This document shows positions 8,400 through 16,380 of a stretch of 64,000 nt of DNA, in pieces (the first letter of the stretch is position 1; each line of letters starts with the position of its first letter). The stretch spans positions 186,001 to 250,000 of the forward strand of contig NZ_VCRO01000002.1 of assembly GCF_006007885.1 (NCBI RefSeq), given 5' to 3'. The translations under genes and the position numbers were made by a program. The stretch comes from Alteribacter natronophilus (GTDB taxonomy: Bacteria; Bacillota; Bacilli; Bacillales; Salisediminibacteriaceae). The notes under the pieces were generated by a model that worked only from the letters and a program-made list of their open reading frames with translations, was not told where the DNA came from and made no database searches.

Positions 8400-9470
8400 A
8401 TGTTTGATCGGTTACAGGCGGTTGAAGAGCGCTATGAACGTTTGAACGAACTACTAATGGACCCGGATGTGATTTCGGATACGAACAAGCTCCGGGAGTA
8501 TTCCAAAGAGCAGTCCGACATAGAAGAGACGGTACAGTCATACAGAGAGTACAAGGAAGTGAAAGGGCAGTACGATGATGCCCGTGAAATGCTTAATGAC
8601 AATCTCGATAATGAGATGTACGAAATGGTGAAGATGGAGATGGATGAGCTTCAGGAGCGGATTCCCCCTCTTGAGGATAAACTCCGTGTGCTTCTTCTTC
8701 CGAAAGATCCGAACGATGATAAAAACGTTATCGTTGAAATTCGCGGGGCGGCCGGGGGAGACGAGGCGGCGCTGTTTGCCGGCGATCTTTACCGGATGTA
8801 CTCCCGTTTTGCAGAGGAGCAGGGCTGGAAGACGGAAGTTATCGAGTCCAACCAGACCGGGATCGGCGGCTTCAAGGAAGTTATCTTTATTGTGAATGGA
8901 AAAGGTGCGTACTCGAAGCTTAAGTACGAAAACGGCGCCCACCGCGTCCAGCGGGTACCTTCCACTGAGTCCGGCGGCCGGATTCATACGTCCACGGCGA
9001 CGGTTGCTGTCATGCCGGAAGCGGAAGAAGTGGAAGTGGATATTCACGAAAAGGACATCCGCGTCGATACGTTTGCTTCAAGCGGGCCGGGTGGACAGAG
9101 TGTAAACACGACCATGTCCGCCGTCCGTCTGACACACATGCCGACGGGTACTGTGGTGTCGTGTCAGGACGAGAAGTCCCAGATCAAGAACAAGGAAAAA
9201 GCGATGAAGGTACTTCGTGCACGGATCTATGACAAAGTGCAGAAGGAAGAACAGGCGAAATACGATGAAACGCGTAAGTCGGCTGTCGGTACGGGAGACC
9301 GTTCCGAGCGGATCCGCACATATAATTTCCCGCAGAGCCGGGTTACTGATCACCGCATTGGTCTCACGATTCAGAAGCTCGATCAGATTCTCCAGGGTAA
9401 ACTGGACGAAATTATCGACGCCCTGATCGTGGAAGAGCAGTCCAAAGCGATGGAAGAAGCAGGAGAATAA
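8400..9470 (+). CDS. prfA: Peptide chain release factor 1
   Basis: 356 residues. Recognises UAA and UAG in the ribosomal A site and triggers peptide release. The GGQ motif lies in [12 protein letters not shown] (about 231-233). ATG at 8400 is used rather than the in-frame GTG at 8391, which overlaps the GACGAGGTG ribosome site. Followed after one base by prmC, whose product methylates this GGQ glutamine. Confidence 0.96.
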   Translation: MFDRLQAVEERYERLNELLMDPDVISDTNKLREYSKEQSDIEETVQSYREYKEVKGQYDDAREMLNDNLDNEMYEMVKMEMDELQERIPPLEDKLRVLLLPKDPNDDKNVIVEIRGAAGGDEAALFAGDLYRMYSRFAEEQGWKTEVIESNQTGIGGFKEVIFIVNGKGAYSKLKYENGAHRVQRVPSTESGGRIHTSTATVAVMPEAEEVEVDIHEKDIRVDTFASSGPGGQSVNTTMSAVRLTHMPTGTVVSCQDEKSQIKNKEKAMKVLRARIYDKVQKEEQAKYDETRKSAVGTGDRSERIRTYNFPQSRVTDHRIGLTIQKLDQILQGKLDEIIDALIVEEQSKAMEEAGE

Positions 9471-9471
9471 C

Positions 9472-10350
9472 ATGAGCGTACGCATTTATGAAGCCCTGCA
9501 GCGGGCTTCTTCTTTTTTGGAAAAACAGAATGTGGAGCGGGGCGTGGCGGAAGTGCTGCTGAGTCACCATACCGGATGGTCCCGCTCCCGCTGGCTGGCT
9601 GAGCTTCAGTCGGAGATGGATGCGGGGATATTTGAGGCATTCTGGGCCGATGTGGAGCGTGCTTCCACAGGGGTGCCAGTGCAGCACCTGACAGGGGTGG
9701 AGCAGTTTTACGGCCTTGAGTTCCGTGTATCACCGGATGTGCTTATTCCCCGTCCTGAGACGGAGGAGCTCGTAGACGGTGTACTTCGTGAGATTAAGGT
9801 TCGCTATCCAGATGAGCGGCCGCTGCGGATCGTTGATGTAGGTACAGGGAGCGGAATTATTGCTGTCACACTGGCAAAAGAGCTTTCCGAACGGGCCGGG
9901 GAAGTCACTGTCGAAGCAGTCGATATTTCTGCGGCCGCACTTGAGACCGCCCGTGAAAATGCACGGGTACTCGGGGCGGATGTACGGTTTTGGGAAGGGG
10001 ATCTTTTGGAGCCTCTGCTTCTGAAAGGAGCCACGGTGGATATCGTTGTCTCCAATCCTCCGTACATTCCGGAAGGTGAACGGGAGAATCTTGCTGTAAA
10101 CGTACGGGAGTTTGATCCCGCTACGGCGCTCTTTGGGGGCGAGGACGGGCTCGTCCTTTACCGGAGGATGGCTGAGCAGCTCCCGTGGCTTCTGGCTGTG
10201 GACGGCTTCGCGGCGTTTGAGATCGGTTATGACCAGGGAGAGAGCGTGCCGGCACTGATGCGGGCAGCGTTTGGCTCCGGCTGGCGCGGCGGCGTTGAAG
10301 TGCGGCAGGATCTGAACGGGAATGACCGGATGGTGTTTGTTTACAGGTAG
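9472..10350 (+). CDS. prmC: Peptide chain release factor N5-glutamine methyltransferase
   Basis: 292 residues. SAM-dependent methyltransferase that modifies the GGQ Gln of RF1 and RF2. N-terminal helical recognition domain, SAM motif VDVGTGSGIIAV at about 121-132, and the substrate-glutamine motif NPPY at 195-198. One base after the prfA stop, so translationally coupled. Confidence 0.95.
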   Translation: MSVRIYEALQRASSFLEKQNVERGVAEVLLSHHTGWSRSRWLAELQSEMDAGIFEAFWADVERASTGVPVQHLTGVEQFYGLEFRVSPDVLIPRPETEELVDGVLREIKVRYPDERPLRIVDVGTGSGIIAVTLAKELSERAGEVTVEAVDISAAALETARENARVLGADVRFWEGDLLEPLLLKGATVDIVVSNPPYIPEGERENLAVNVREFDPATALFGGEDGLVLYRRMAEQLPWLLAVDGFAAFEIGYDQGESVPALMRAAFGSGWRGGVEVRQDLNGNDRMVFVYR

Positions 10351-10374
10351 CACCGGAGTTATTTTCAGGATGTG

Positions 10375-10404
10375 AAGGCTGTCCCATGCGGGGGCAGCCT
10401 TTAC
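10375..10404 (+). terminator. Intrinsic terminator of prfA-prmC
   Basis: AAGGCTG-TCCC / GGGG-CAGCCTT with short loop, then TTACT. Moderate T-run. Confidence 0.6.
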
Positions 10405-10440
10405 TGATTTGTGTGGTGCTGATTTTGGCGGGTTAATTTT

Positions 10441-10556
10441 ATTTAGTTTTTAGGTTTCGTGATTTGGTGGTTAGTTAGTATTATTTAGCTATTAGTTTTC
10501 ATGATTTGACGGTTAGTACTTTTATTTAGCTTTTAATCTCACAATTCAGCTTTTAG
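10441..10556 (+). repeat. 20-21-bp-period array, core ATTTRGYNNTTAG, upstream of spoIIR
   Basis: Six cores start at 10441, 10462, 10483, 10504, 10524 and 10544 (spacing 21,21,21,20,20), each 13 bases such as ATTTGGTGGTTAG and ATTTAGCTATTAG. A degenerate seventh may lie near 10422. Followed by a C-rich stretch (10561-10680) and then the sigma-F promoter of spoIIR. The array at 45640-45816 upstream of spoIIQ has the same core. Confidence 0.8.
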
Positions 10557-10659
10557 TCCATAAGCGCAGCCTCCCTCCCCCGCCTCCGACAACCACCTTC
10601 CATCCCCGTCCCTCCCCAAAATCCGCGCAGCCCTGTCACACTCTGTCGCACGAAACCCT

Positions 10660-10689
10660 GTTTATCTTCCTCCCACCCTGACCAGAATG
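10660..10689 (+). promoter_or_regulatory. Candidate sigma-F promoter of spoIIR
   Basis: GTTTA (10660-10664), 15-base spacer, GACCAGAATG (10680-10689). It matches the sigma-F pattern GYWTA-N15-GGNRANANTW at most positions. The spoIIQ promoter in this window has the same layout with GATCAGAATG as its -10, and both genes are sigma-F targets in B. subtilis. Confidence 0.55.
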
Positions 10690-10715
10690 ACTGGTGAGAG
10701 GAAGGTGTCAGAAAA

Positions 10716-11345
10716 ATGAGACGAAATCAGAAGCAAGGCCTTATATATACGATGATCGCCCTGATTGTACTGATGATGAGCTGGGAAGCCCAGCAGGTGA
10801 ATCCTGCTTTTGCCAACGACCCGAATGCGATTCCGGAAGACTCCATCCGTCTTAGAATTCTTGCAAACAGCAATGCTCCGATGGATCAGCTGGCCAAGCG
10901 GAACATCCGTGACGCCATCAACGTGCAGATCACGGAATGGGTGAGTGAGATTGATTCCCTTGAAGAAGCGCGCACACTTATTTCAACCCGTCTTGATGAG
11001 CTTGACCAAATTGTCCAGGCTGAACTTGACCGCGCCGGCAGCACACAGCCGTTTGAAGTATCCTATGAAAATGTTCAGTTCCCGACCAAACTGTACGGAA
11101 GTTTCCTTTATCCTGCAGGCGAATATGAAGCGGTGCTTGTATCCATCGGCCGCGCCCAGGGAGACAACTGGTGGTGTGTACTGTTCCCGCCGCTCTGCTT
11201 CCTTGATTTTGCCAACGGGGATGCCGTGGCCCAAGCTGACGAAGGGCAGGGAGAAATGGACGCTGAAGCAGAAGAGGAGGAAGTGGAGGTCACATTCTTC
11301 TTTGTGGAATTCTTCAGCGGACTGAAAGACAGGATCTTCGGATAG
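10716..11345 (+). CDS. spoIIR: Stage II sporulation protein R
   Basis: 209 residues. Forespore signal protein secreted into the intermembrane space, where it triggers SpoIIGA to process pro-sigma-E in the mother cell. N-terminal signal/anchor helix (about 10-32), then the conserved SpoIIR block IRLRILANSN and the PTKLYGSFLYPAGEYEA / GDNWWCVLFPPLCF region with its two cysteines. The C terminus has an acidic run (about 175-192) before a short hydrophobic end. RBS GAGAGGAAGG. Order prmC-spoIIR-ywlB matches B. subtilis. Confidence 0.95.
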   Translation: MRRNQKQGLIYTMIALIVLMMSWEAQQVNPAFANDPNAIPEDSIRLRILANSNAPMDQLAKRNIRDAINVQITEWVSEIDSLEEARTLISTRLDELDQIVQAELDRAGSTQPFEVSYENVQFPTKLYGSFLYPAGEYEAVLVSIGRAQGDNWWCVLFPPLCFLDFANGDAVAQADEGQGEMDAEAEEEEVEVTFFFVEFFSGLKDRIFG

Positions 11346-11509
11346 TCAGTTCTGTGAGCTGACCGCGCCTGAAGCAGCAGAGCTCTATAGACAAAAATCC
11401 CTCGTCATAACCCGCCCATTCCTCACATAGAGTAGCAGTAACAGGCAGCCGGCCCCGATGTGGACAACCTCCTGACACTGCCACTCTACTGCTGAAAGGA
11501 TGAGCACAT

Positions 11510-11962
11510 ATGGGTGTTATCGTACGGAAAGCGGAATCGGAAGACACGCTCCGGCTCCAGCGCCTCCTGGCAAAAGCCGGTGTGATGGAACAGGTGTATG
11601 ACGAGGAGCCGACTGAATTTATCGTAGCGGAAAACGAGCAGAACGAGTTGATCGGAACGGCCGGAATTACAGAGATCGGCAAAGGTGAAGGACTTCTTCG
11701 CTCCCTCGTCATCGACTCGGAAAAAACAGGTGCGGTGTTTCTCATGGAATTCCTGGAGACAGCGACGGCCTTTGCAAAGAAGAAAGGCTTCGGCAGCCTT
11801 TATATTCTGACCTCCGGCAAACAGTCGTTTCTCGGACAGATGGGATTTTCTCCGGTAGCACCGGATCACATCCCGAAAAACCTGAAGCAGTCAGCACATT
11901 ACCGGAAAAACGCCGTCCGCAGTCCACAGGTTATGCACATGAGTCTCACTGTGAATAAATAA
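11510..11962 (+). CDS. GNAT-family N-acetyltransferase (YwlB-like)
   Basis: 150 residues with a GNAT fold: N-terminal VIVRKAESED, a central beta-strand LLRSLVID in place of a canonical RxxGxG/A loop, and the C-terminal strand LTSGKQSFLGQMGF. Substrate unknown. Its position between spoIIR and tsaC matches ywlB in B. subtilis. ATG at 11510 follows AAAGGATGA. The first DnaA box of a cluster overlaps its 3' end. Confidence 0.75.
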   Translation: MGVIVRKAESEDTLRLQRLLAKAGVMEQVYDEEPTEFIVAENEQNELIGTAGITEIGKGEGLLRSLVIDSEKTGAVFLMEFLETATAFAKKKGFGSLYILTSGKQSFLGQMGFSPVAPDHIPKNLKQSAHYRKNAVRSPQVMHMSLTVNK

Positions 11963-11992
11963 AAGAATTATTAACAGGTTATGCACAGTTTT

Positions 11993-12034
11993 GCCGACTT
12001 GCCCACACCCTTTTGTGGATAAGTCGGCTTTTTT
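11993..12034 (+). terminator. Intrinsic terminator between ywlB-like gene and tsaC
   Basis: GCCGACTT ... AAGTCGGC stem with an inner CCACA / TTGTGG pairing, then six T. A DnaA box lies inside the hairpin. Confidence 0.75.
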
Positions 12035-12062
12035 GTGCAGGGAACCGAAAACCATCGCCCAG

Positions 12063-12091
12063 TTGACATTCGCCTGTTCCCGTCGCAAAAT
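12063..12091 (+). promoter_or_regulatory. Candidate sigma-A promoter of tsaC
   Basis: TTGACA (12063-12068), 17-base spacer, CAAAAT (12086-12091). It lies inside the DnaA-box cluster, so DnaA occupancy could affect it. Confidence 0.5.
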
Positions 12092-12115
12092 AGACAAAGC
12101 AGGGAGGTACGAACA

Positions 12116-13177
12116 TTGAGCGAACAAATGAAAACACGTTATCTGTCTGTGGACAGTGATGTGGATAACTTAACTGAAACGGGGGCCGTCCGTACTGCGG
12201 CGGCTCTTTTAAAAGATAACCTTACAGTAGCTTTTCCCACTGAGACTGTTTATGGTCTTGGGGGGAATGCCGAGTCCCGTGAGGCAATCGAGCGGATCTT
12301 CCGGGCGAAGGGACGGCCGGCAGATAACCCTCTCATCGCCCATGTGGCCAGAAAAGACGATGTGTACCGTTATGCTTCCAGCGTCAGTGAGCAGGCTGAA
12401 CAGCTCATGGACGCCTTCTGGCCTGGACCGCTGACGATCATTTTCCCCCACAACGGCACGCTTCCGGAGGCGGTGACAGCGGGTCTTTCCACGGTGGCAC
12501 TCCGCATGCCCGGCCATCCCCTGGCACTGGCCATCATTGAGGAGGCCGGTGTACCAGTAGCGGCACCGAGCGCAAATACGTCAGGACGGCCGAGCCCGAC
12601 GGCAGCTGTCCATGTGCGTGAAGACCTGGACGGAAAAATTGCGGCAATTGTGGATGGCGGTGCCACGGGTGTGGGAGTGGAGTCCACAGTAGTGGACTGC
12701 AGCAGTGAAAAGCCAGCCATTCTTCGTCCGGGAGGCATTACGAAAGAAGAGATTGAGAATATTATCGGTTCCGTAGAAGTGGATTCGGCGCTCTCAGCCG
12801 GGGACGAAGCGCCGCGGTCGCCTGGAATGAAATATACACACTACGCGCCAAATGCCGCGGTAACGGTAGTAAGCGGCTCGGACCGTTTTTTCCAGGAGCA
12901 GATTAATAATGCAGCGGCACAGGGAAGAAGAGTCGGTGTTCTCGTTCCGGAAGAGAAAAAAGATCTATTTACCGGTGTGGAAGAAGAGCGGATCTGCGGA
13001 AGTGTAAATGATATGGCCAGTGTGGCCAGAGACCTTTACGCCAGCCTCCGTTCATTCGATTTGAGCGGGCGTTCCGATCTTATTCTAGCCATGGCAGTTC
13101 CGGAAACAGAGATAGGGCAGGCCATCATGAACCGACTGAGAAAAGCCGCGGGAAACCGCGTTATCGCGGAAAAATAA
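12116..13177 (+). CDS. tsaC: L-threonylcarbamoyladenylate synthase (Sua5/YwlC type)
   Basis: 353 residues. Makes threonylcarbamoyl-AMP from threonine, bicarbonate and ATP, the first step of t6A37 tRNA modification. N-terminal YrdC domain (about 20-210) with FPTETVYGLGG, the KGRPADNPL motif and SANTSGRPSPT; C-terminal Sua5 domain from SPGMKYTHYAP onward. I place the start at TTG 12116 because GGGAGG (12102-12107) is eight bases upstream; the ATG at 12128 is too far. Confidence 0.93.
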   Translation: MSEQMKTRYLSVDSDVDNLTETGAVRTAAALLKDNLTVAFPTETVYGLGGNAESREAIERIFRAKGRPADNPLIAHVARKDDVYRYASSVSEQAEQLMDAFWPGPLTIIFPHNGTLPEAVTAGLSTVALRMPGHPLALAIIEEAGVPVAAPSANTSGRPSPTAAVHVREDLDGKIAAIVDGGATGVGVESTVVDCSSEKPAILRPGGITKEEIENIIGSVEVDSALSAGDEAPRSPGMKYTHYAPNAAVTVVSGSDRFFQEQINNAAAQGRRVGVLVPEEKKDLFTGVEEERICGSVNDMASVARDLYASLRSFDLSGRSDLILAMAVPETEIGQAIMNRLRKAAGNRVIAEK

Positions 13178-13185
13178 CAGATATA

Positions 13186-13233
13186 TCCCCCCCTGGACGT
13201 GCATACGGATGAAGTAGCACGTCCAAGGGGGGA
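13186..13233 (+). promoter_or_regulatory. Long hairpin enclosing the mntP ribosome-binding site
   Basis: Left arm 13186-13202 (TCCCCCC-C-TGGACGTGC), 14-base loop, right arm 13217-13233 (GCACGTCCA-A-GGGGGGA). That is 16 pairs with a single C-A mismatch. The right arm contains AAGGGGGG, the ribosome site of the mntP GTG start at 13238. It may double as a weak terminator of tsaC (ATTTTGTG follows). Confidence 0.7.
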
Positions 13234-13237
13234 TTTT

Positions 13238-13780
13238 GTGTTAGGAGAAGCGCTTACTCTCGCAATGATGGCGTTTGCCTTAAGTATGGATGCCTTCTCG
13301 ATTTCAATCGGTCTCGGCATGATCGGACTGAGAATGCGCCGAATCGCATTAATAGGAACCACAGTCGGGCTATTTCACGTTCTGATGCCTCTTCTTGGCA
13401 TCATTCTCGGAAAGCTCGTCTCCCAATATATCGGAGTTTTTGCCTACATTATCGGAGCCGGCCTGCTTCTGTACATCGGTCTGCAGATGGTCCGTTCCTC
13501 TTTCTCCGCCGAAACGGGACCTGCTTTCACACCTGTCGGCTGGGGACTGATTCTTTTTGCCGTAACAGTGAGCATTGACAGTTTCTCTGCCGGTCTCGGC
13601 CTGGGCATGCTTGGTGCAAAAACGCTCGTCACCCTCGTCAGCTTCGGCCTTTTCAGCGCAGTCCTGACCTGGGCCGGACTCGTTCTGGGAAAAAAAGCAG
13701 AAGGCGTATTAGGCAGCTACAGCGAAATGCTCGGCGGCTGTATCCTGATCGGCTTCGGCATAAAAATCCTGTTTGTGTAA
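13238..13780 (+). CDS. mntP: Manganese efflux pump MntP
   Basis: 180 residues, six predicted membrane helices in two homologous halves. The exporter signature acids occur in SMDAFSISIGLGM (first half) and TVSIDSFSAGLGLGML (second half). The GTG at 13238 is chosen: AAGGGGGG lies five bases before it and the result matches family length, whereas the frame open to 13199 would add 13 residues from the hairpin loop. YwlD (MntP) occupies this place in B. subtilis. Confidence 0.92.
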   Translation: MLGEALTLAMMAFALSMDAFSISIGLGMIGLRMRRIALIGTTVGLFHVLMPLLGIILGKLVSQYIGVFAYIIGAGLLLYIGLQMVRSSFSAETGPAFTPVGWGLILFAVTVSIDSFSAGLGLGMLGAKTLVTLVSFGLFSAVLTWAGLVLGKKAEGVLGSYSEMLGGCILIGFGIKILFV

Positions 13781-13806
13781 ACCGCCCCGTACCGAGGCGG
13801 TTTTCT
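13779..13806 (+). terminator. Intrinsic terminator of mntP
   Basis: AAACCGCC / GGCGGTTT stem starting in the mntP stop codon, then TTTCTT. Confidence 0.75.
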
Positions 13807-13828
13807 TATGGGATGGCTGTGTTCGTTT

Positions 13829-13983
13829 AGATTGTTGCTTTTGCTCACATTATTAATGGAGCGAAAGGCGGTGACTCCAGCGGGAAAAGCATCAGGTGAA
13901 GACCCCGCAGGGTGCTTTTCCCGAGGAGGCTGAAGCGATGCCCGCGGAAAGCATCCGCCTGTAGCGCAATAAAACAACAATCT
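13829..13983 (+). repeat. Intergenic inverted-repeat element, copy 2, with terminal inverted repeats
   Basis: Core 13858-13966 (GGAGCGAAAGGCGG ... CCGCCTGTAGCG). Ends are AGATTGTTG (13829-13837) and CAACAATCT (13975-13983). Inside, CGGGAAAAGCA and TGCTTTTCCCG are perfect complements, so the transcript would fold extensively. The same ends flank the copy at 47.1 kb. No coding sequence; MITE-like. Confidence 0.8.
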
Positions 13984-14120
13984 ATCCGAAAACAGCTTAT
14001 GGGATTGACAGGGAAAGGGGCGTTTTTAATACGGCGTCTGTGGTAAAATATACGTATATCCGAAAAGCAGAATTAAGGAAGAATAGACCATACACGATCT
14101 TCAGGAGGGTGGAGCGGACC

Positions 14121-14783
14121 ATGAAAACAATACTGTTTGTCTGTACGGGAAACACGTGCCGCAGTCCGCTGGCGGAAGCAGTTCTGCGTAAACGGGCGGA
14201 GGAGCACGGACTCGGGGTGGAGGTAAAGTCGGCGGGAATGCATGGTATGCCGGGCATGGGCATGTCACAGGGCTCCCGGAATGCCCTTGATGAAAAAAAC
14301 ATTCCCCACTCACATAAATCGAATACGGTATCAGGAGAGCTTCTAAACTGGGCGGATCTTGTACTGACAATGACCCAGGACCATAAACGCCGGATTATTG
14401 AACAGTTTCCCCAAATGAGCAAAAGTGTTTATACGCTCAAGGAGTTTGCCTATGACAGCCCTGAAAACCGGGAAAAAAAGCAGAAGCTCGACCGGGAAGC
14501 TGCCGAGCTTGAAATGAAACGCGTCCGGTTTACAAATGATAACCGGGACAAAGTGGAGGAATACAATTCCAACGGTGATGTTGCAGGTCAGCAGGAGCTG
14601 GAACGGGAGCTACTGGAGGAAATCAGACCTCACCGGGAAGAGATTGACCGTATTCTTGAAGATTATCCGACGGTGGATGTGGCCGATCCTTTTGGCGGCA
14701 GCGACGAGGTATACAGGCAGACGCTGTCTGAGATCGAAGAAGCGGTGGACAGGCTTGTGGAAAGGCTGAAACAGAGCAGGTGA
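14121..14783 (+). CDS. ywlE: Protein-arginine-phosphatase YwlE with a large insertion
   Basis: 220 residues against about 150 in B. subtilis. Low-molecular-weight phosphatase that reverses McsB arginine phosphorylation in protein quality control. P-loop CTGNTCRS at 8-15, with the Thr (residue 12) that gives arginine-phosphate specificity, and the acid loop DPFGGSDEVY starting at 189. Residues about 112-186 are an extra, highly charged, probably helical segment between TLKEF and DPFGGS. ATG 14121 follows AGGAGGG; upstream in-frame codons to 14040 lack a ribosome site. Confidence 0.9.
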   Translation: MKTILFVCTGNTCRSPLAEAVLRKRAEEHGLGVEVKSAGMHGMPGMGMSQGSRNALDEKNIPHSHKSNTVSGELLNWADLVLTMTQDHKRRIIEQFPQMSKSVYTLKEFAYDSPENREKKQKLDREAAELEMKRVRFTNDNRDKVEEYNSNGDVAGQQELERELLEEIRPHREEIDRILEDYPTVDVADPFGGSDEVYRQTLSEIEEAVDRLVERLKQSR

Positions 14784-14866
14784 GCGGCGGCCTCCTGAAG
14801 TTGCCTGGACAGAAAAGACATGAGAAAATAGCAGAACATCAAGTATTCCAAGGAGGATAACCTTTT

Positions 14867-15304
14867 ATGAAAGTAGCAATCGGTTCGGATCACGGAGGAA
14901 GAAACCTGAAAGAAGAAATCAAGTCTCTTATGGATGACCTCAACATTTCCTATACAGATGTAGGCTGTGACTGCAGCGATTCGGTGGACTACCCGGATTA
15001 TGGAATTCCGGCAGCGGAAATGGTGGCAAAAGGGGAAGCAGACCGCGGCATCGTCATCTGCGGAACCGGCATCGGCATGAGTATTGCGGCTAACAAAGTC
15101 AAAGGGATCCGCTGTGCGCTCGTACACGACATGTTCAGCGCGAAAGCCACCCGCGAGCATAACGACAGTAACGTGCTTGCCATGGGCGAGCGCGTGATCG
15201 GCCCTGGGCTTGCAAGGGAAATTGCCAATGTGTGGCTCACAACCGAGTTCGAAGGCGGGCGCCACGCAGCCCGGATTGGGAAAATTTCCGATTACGAAGG
15301 CTGA
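14867..15304 (+). CDS. rpiB: Ribose 5-phosphate isomerase B
   Basis: 145 residues. Interconverts ribulose 5-phosphate and ribose 5-phosphate in the pentose phosphate pathway, or an allose-type sugar phosphate. Start motif IGSDHGGRNLK, catalytic Cys65 in ICGTGIGMSIAANK. RBS AAGGAGGATAA. Lies in ywlE-rpiB-ywlG-glyA order. Confidence 0.94.
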   Translation: MKVAIGSDHGGRNLKEEIKSLMDDLNISYTDVGCDCSDSVDYPDYGIPAAEMVAKGEADRGIVICGTGIGMSIAANKVKGIRCALVHDMFSAKATREHNDSNVLAMGERVIGPGLAREIANVWLTTEFEGGRHAARIGKISDYEG

Positions 15305-15351
15305 TCGTCGTTAAATCTTATCGGTGACTTCAGATTTGGGGAGGGAGTGTG

Positions 15352-15930
15352 ATGAGCTTGGAAACGACGACACTTACTGAAGATCTTTCTTCAGCACTTG
15401 CAGATCTCCAGGAACAGGCATCCTTTCGCCCGGGACAGATTCTTGCAGTCGGTACAAGCACGAGTGAGGTGAAGGGCGAACGGATCGGCACGGCCGGCGC
15501 AACGGAAATCGCTGCTGCGCTCTGGGAGGCGCTGGAGTCGTTCAGACAGAACACAGGCATTCACCTGGCATTTCAGTGCTGTGAACATCTGAACCGCGCC
15601 CTTGTAATCGAGGAGTCGGCCGCATCCGAGTGGCGACTGGAAAATCAGGTTTCTGCTGTTCCGGTTCCCAAAGCAGGGGGCTCAATGGCAGCGTACGCGT
15701 ATCGCCACATGAAAAATCCCGTTGTGCTTGAAGATATTAAAGCTCACGGAGGCATTGATATCGGGGACACGCTCATTGGGATGCACCTGCGGCCGGTGGC
15801 TGTTCCGGTACGAAGCCGGATTAAAGCAATCGGCGCGGCCCACCTGACACTAGCCCGCACACGTCCGAAACTGATCGGCGGCGAACGGGCTGTCTACCAG
15901 TCTCCGACTGACGGAACATTCTGCGAATAA
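15352..15930 (+). CDS. TIGR01440 / DUF436 family protein (YwlG)
   Basis: 192 residues. Conserved in Firmicutes between rpiB and glyA; function unknown. Features are the GTSTSEVKGERIGTAG segment near 38-53 and CCEHLNRAL near 79-87. Soluble, no signal or membrane segment. ATG 15352 used; the frame also opens three bases earlier at a GTG. RBS GGGGAGGGAG. Confidence 0.85.
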   Translation: MSLETTTLTEDLSSALADLQEQASFRPGQILAVGTSTSEVKGERIGTAGATEIAAALWEALESFRQNTGIHLAFQCCEHLNRALVIEESAASEWRLENQVSAVPVPKAGGSMAAYAYRHMKNPVVLEDIKAHGGIDIGDTLIGMHLRPVAVPVRSRIKAIGAAHLTLARTRPKLIGGERAVYQSPTDGTFCE

Positions 15931-15938
15931 AAAGTTAG

Positions 15939-15968
15939 CTGACCGGTGAAAAGCCGGTCAGTTTTTTT
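15939..15968 (+). terminator. Intrinsic terminator of rpiB-ywlG
   Basis: CTGACCGG / CCGGTCAG stem followed by seven T. Confidence 0.85.
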
Positions 15969-15996
15969 AAGATAAGGCTTTATAAATTTGACGAAT

Positions 15997-16115
15997 CGGA
16001 ACGCCGGCAGTGAGACTCCTGCGGCAGTGGGCTGGCAGGGTGAGACCCCGCTGGGCTTAGCCCGAGGAGGCTCAGCGCAACCGCCGCGGAAAGCGAACAG
16101 ACGTCGTGGAGTGAA
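15997..16115 (+). repeat. Intergenic inverted-repeat element, copy 3 (diverged)
   Basis: Carries GACTCCTGCGGCAG, GAGACCCCGCTGGG, CCCGAGGAGGCT and CCGCGGAAAGCGAACAG of the family but with many changes. No terminal repeats recognised. Confidence 0.6.
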
Positions 16116-16380
16116 GTTTTGTTTTTAAAAGGCCCGTCAGTGTTTTTCCTATCGGCTGAATTCAGCTGCCTTTTTTTCCGCCGGAATACCCGTGACTCTA
16201 TATCATGAATAAAAATATGGATACATAAGAAACTGAACTATCAATCAAATTTTCGCTCATGGATGAAAACCCGGTCCCGGATGCGGTATACTGGAGAAGT
16301 GAGTGATTTTACCAGCTCAACTGTAAAACCAACCGCGGTCCTGTCTGGTCCGGATTCATATTGAGGAGGCGAAAGAAGGT

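Larger units (their letters stand above)
11931..12168. promoter_or_regulatory. DnaA-box cluster at tsaC (ywlC)
   Basis: Five exact matches to TTATNCACA on either strand: TTATGCACA 11931-11939, TGTGAATAA 11950-11958, TTATGCACA 11979-11987, TGTGGATAA 12014-12022 and TGTGGATAA 12160-12168. A near match, TGTGGACAA, is at about 11459. B. subtilis has DnaA-box clusters outside oriC, and I recall one at ywlC, the orthologue of this tsaC. Confidence 0.75.

Noticed and set aside
13186..13233. yybP-ykoY manganese riboswitch for mntP
   Set aside because: The visible structure is a single long stem; the conserved multi-helix core of that riboswitch is not recognisable.
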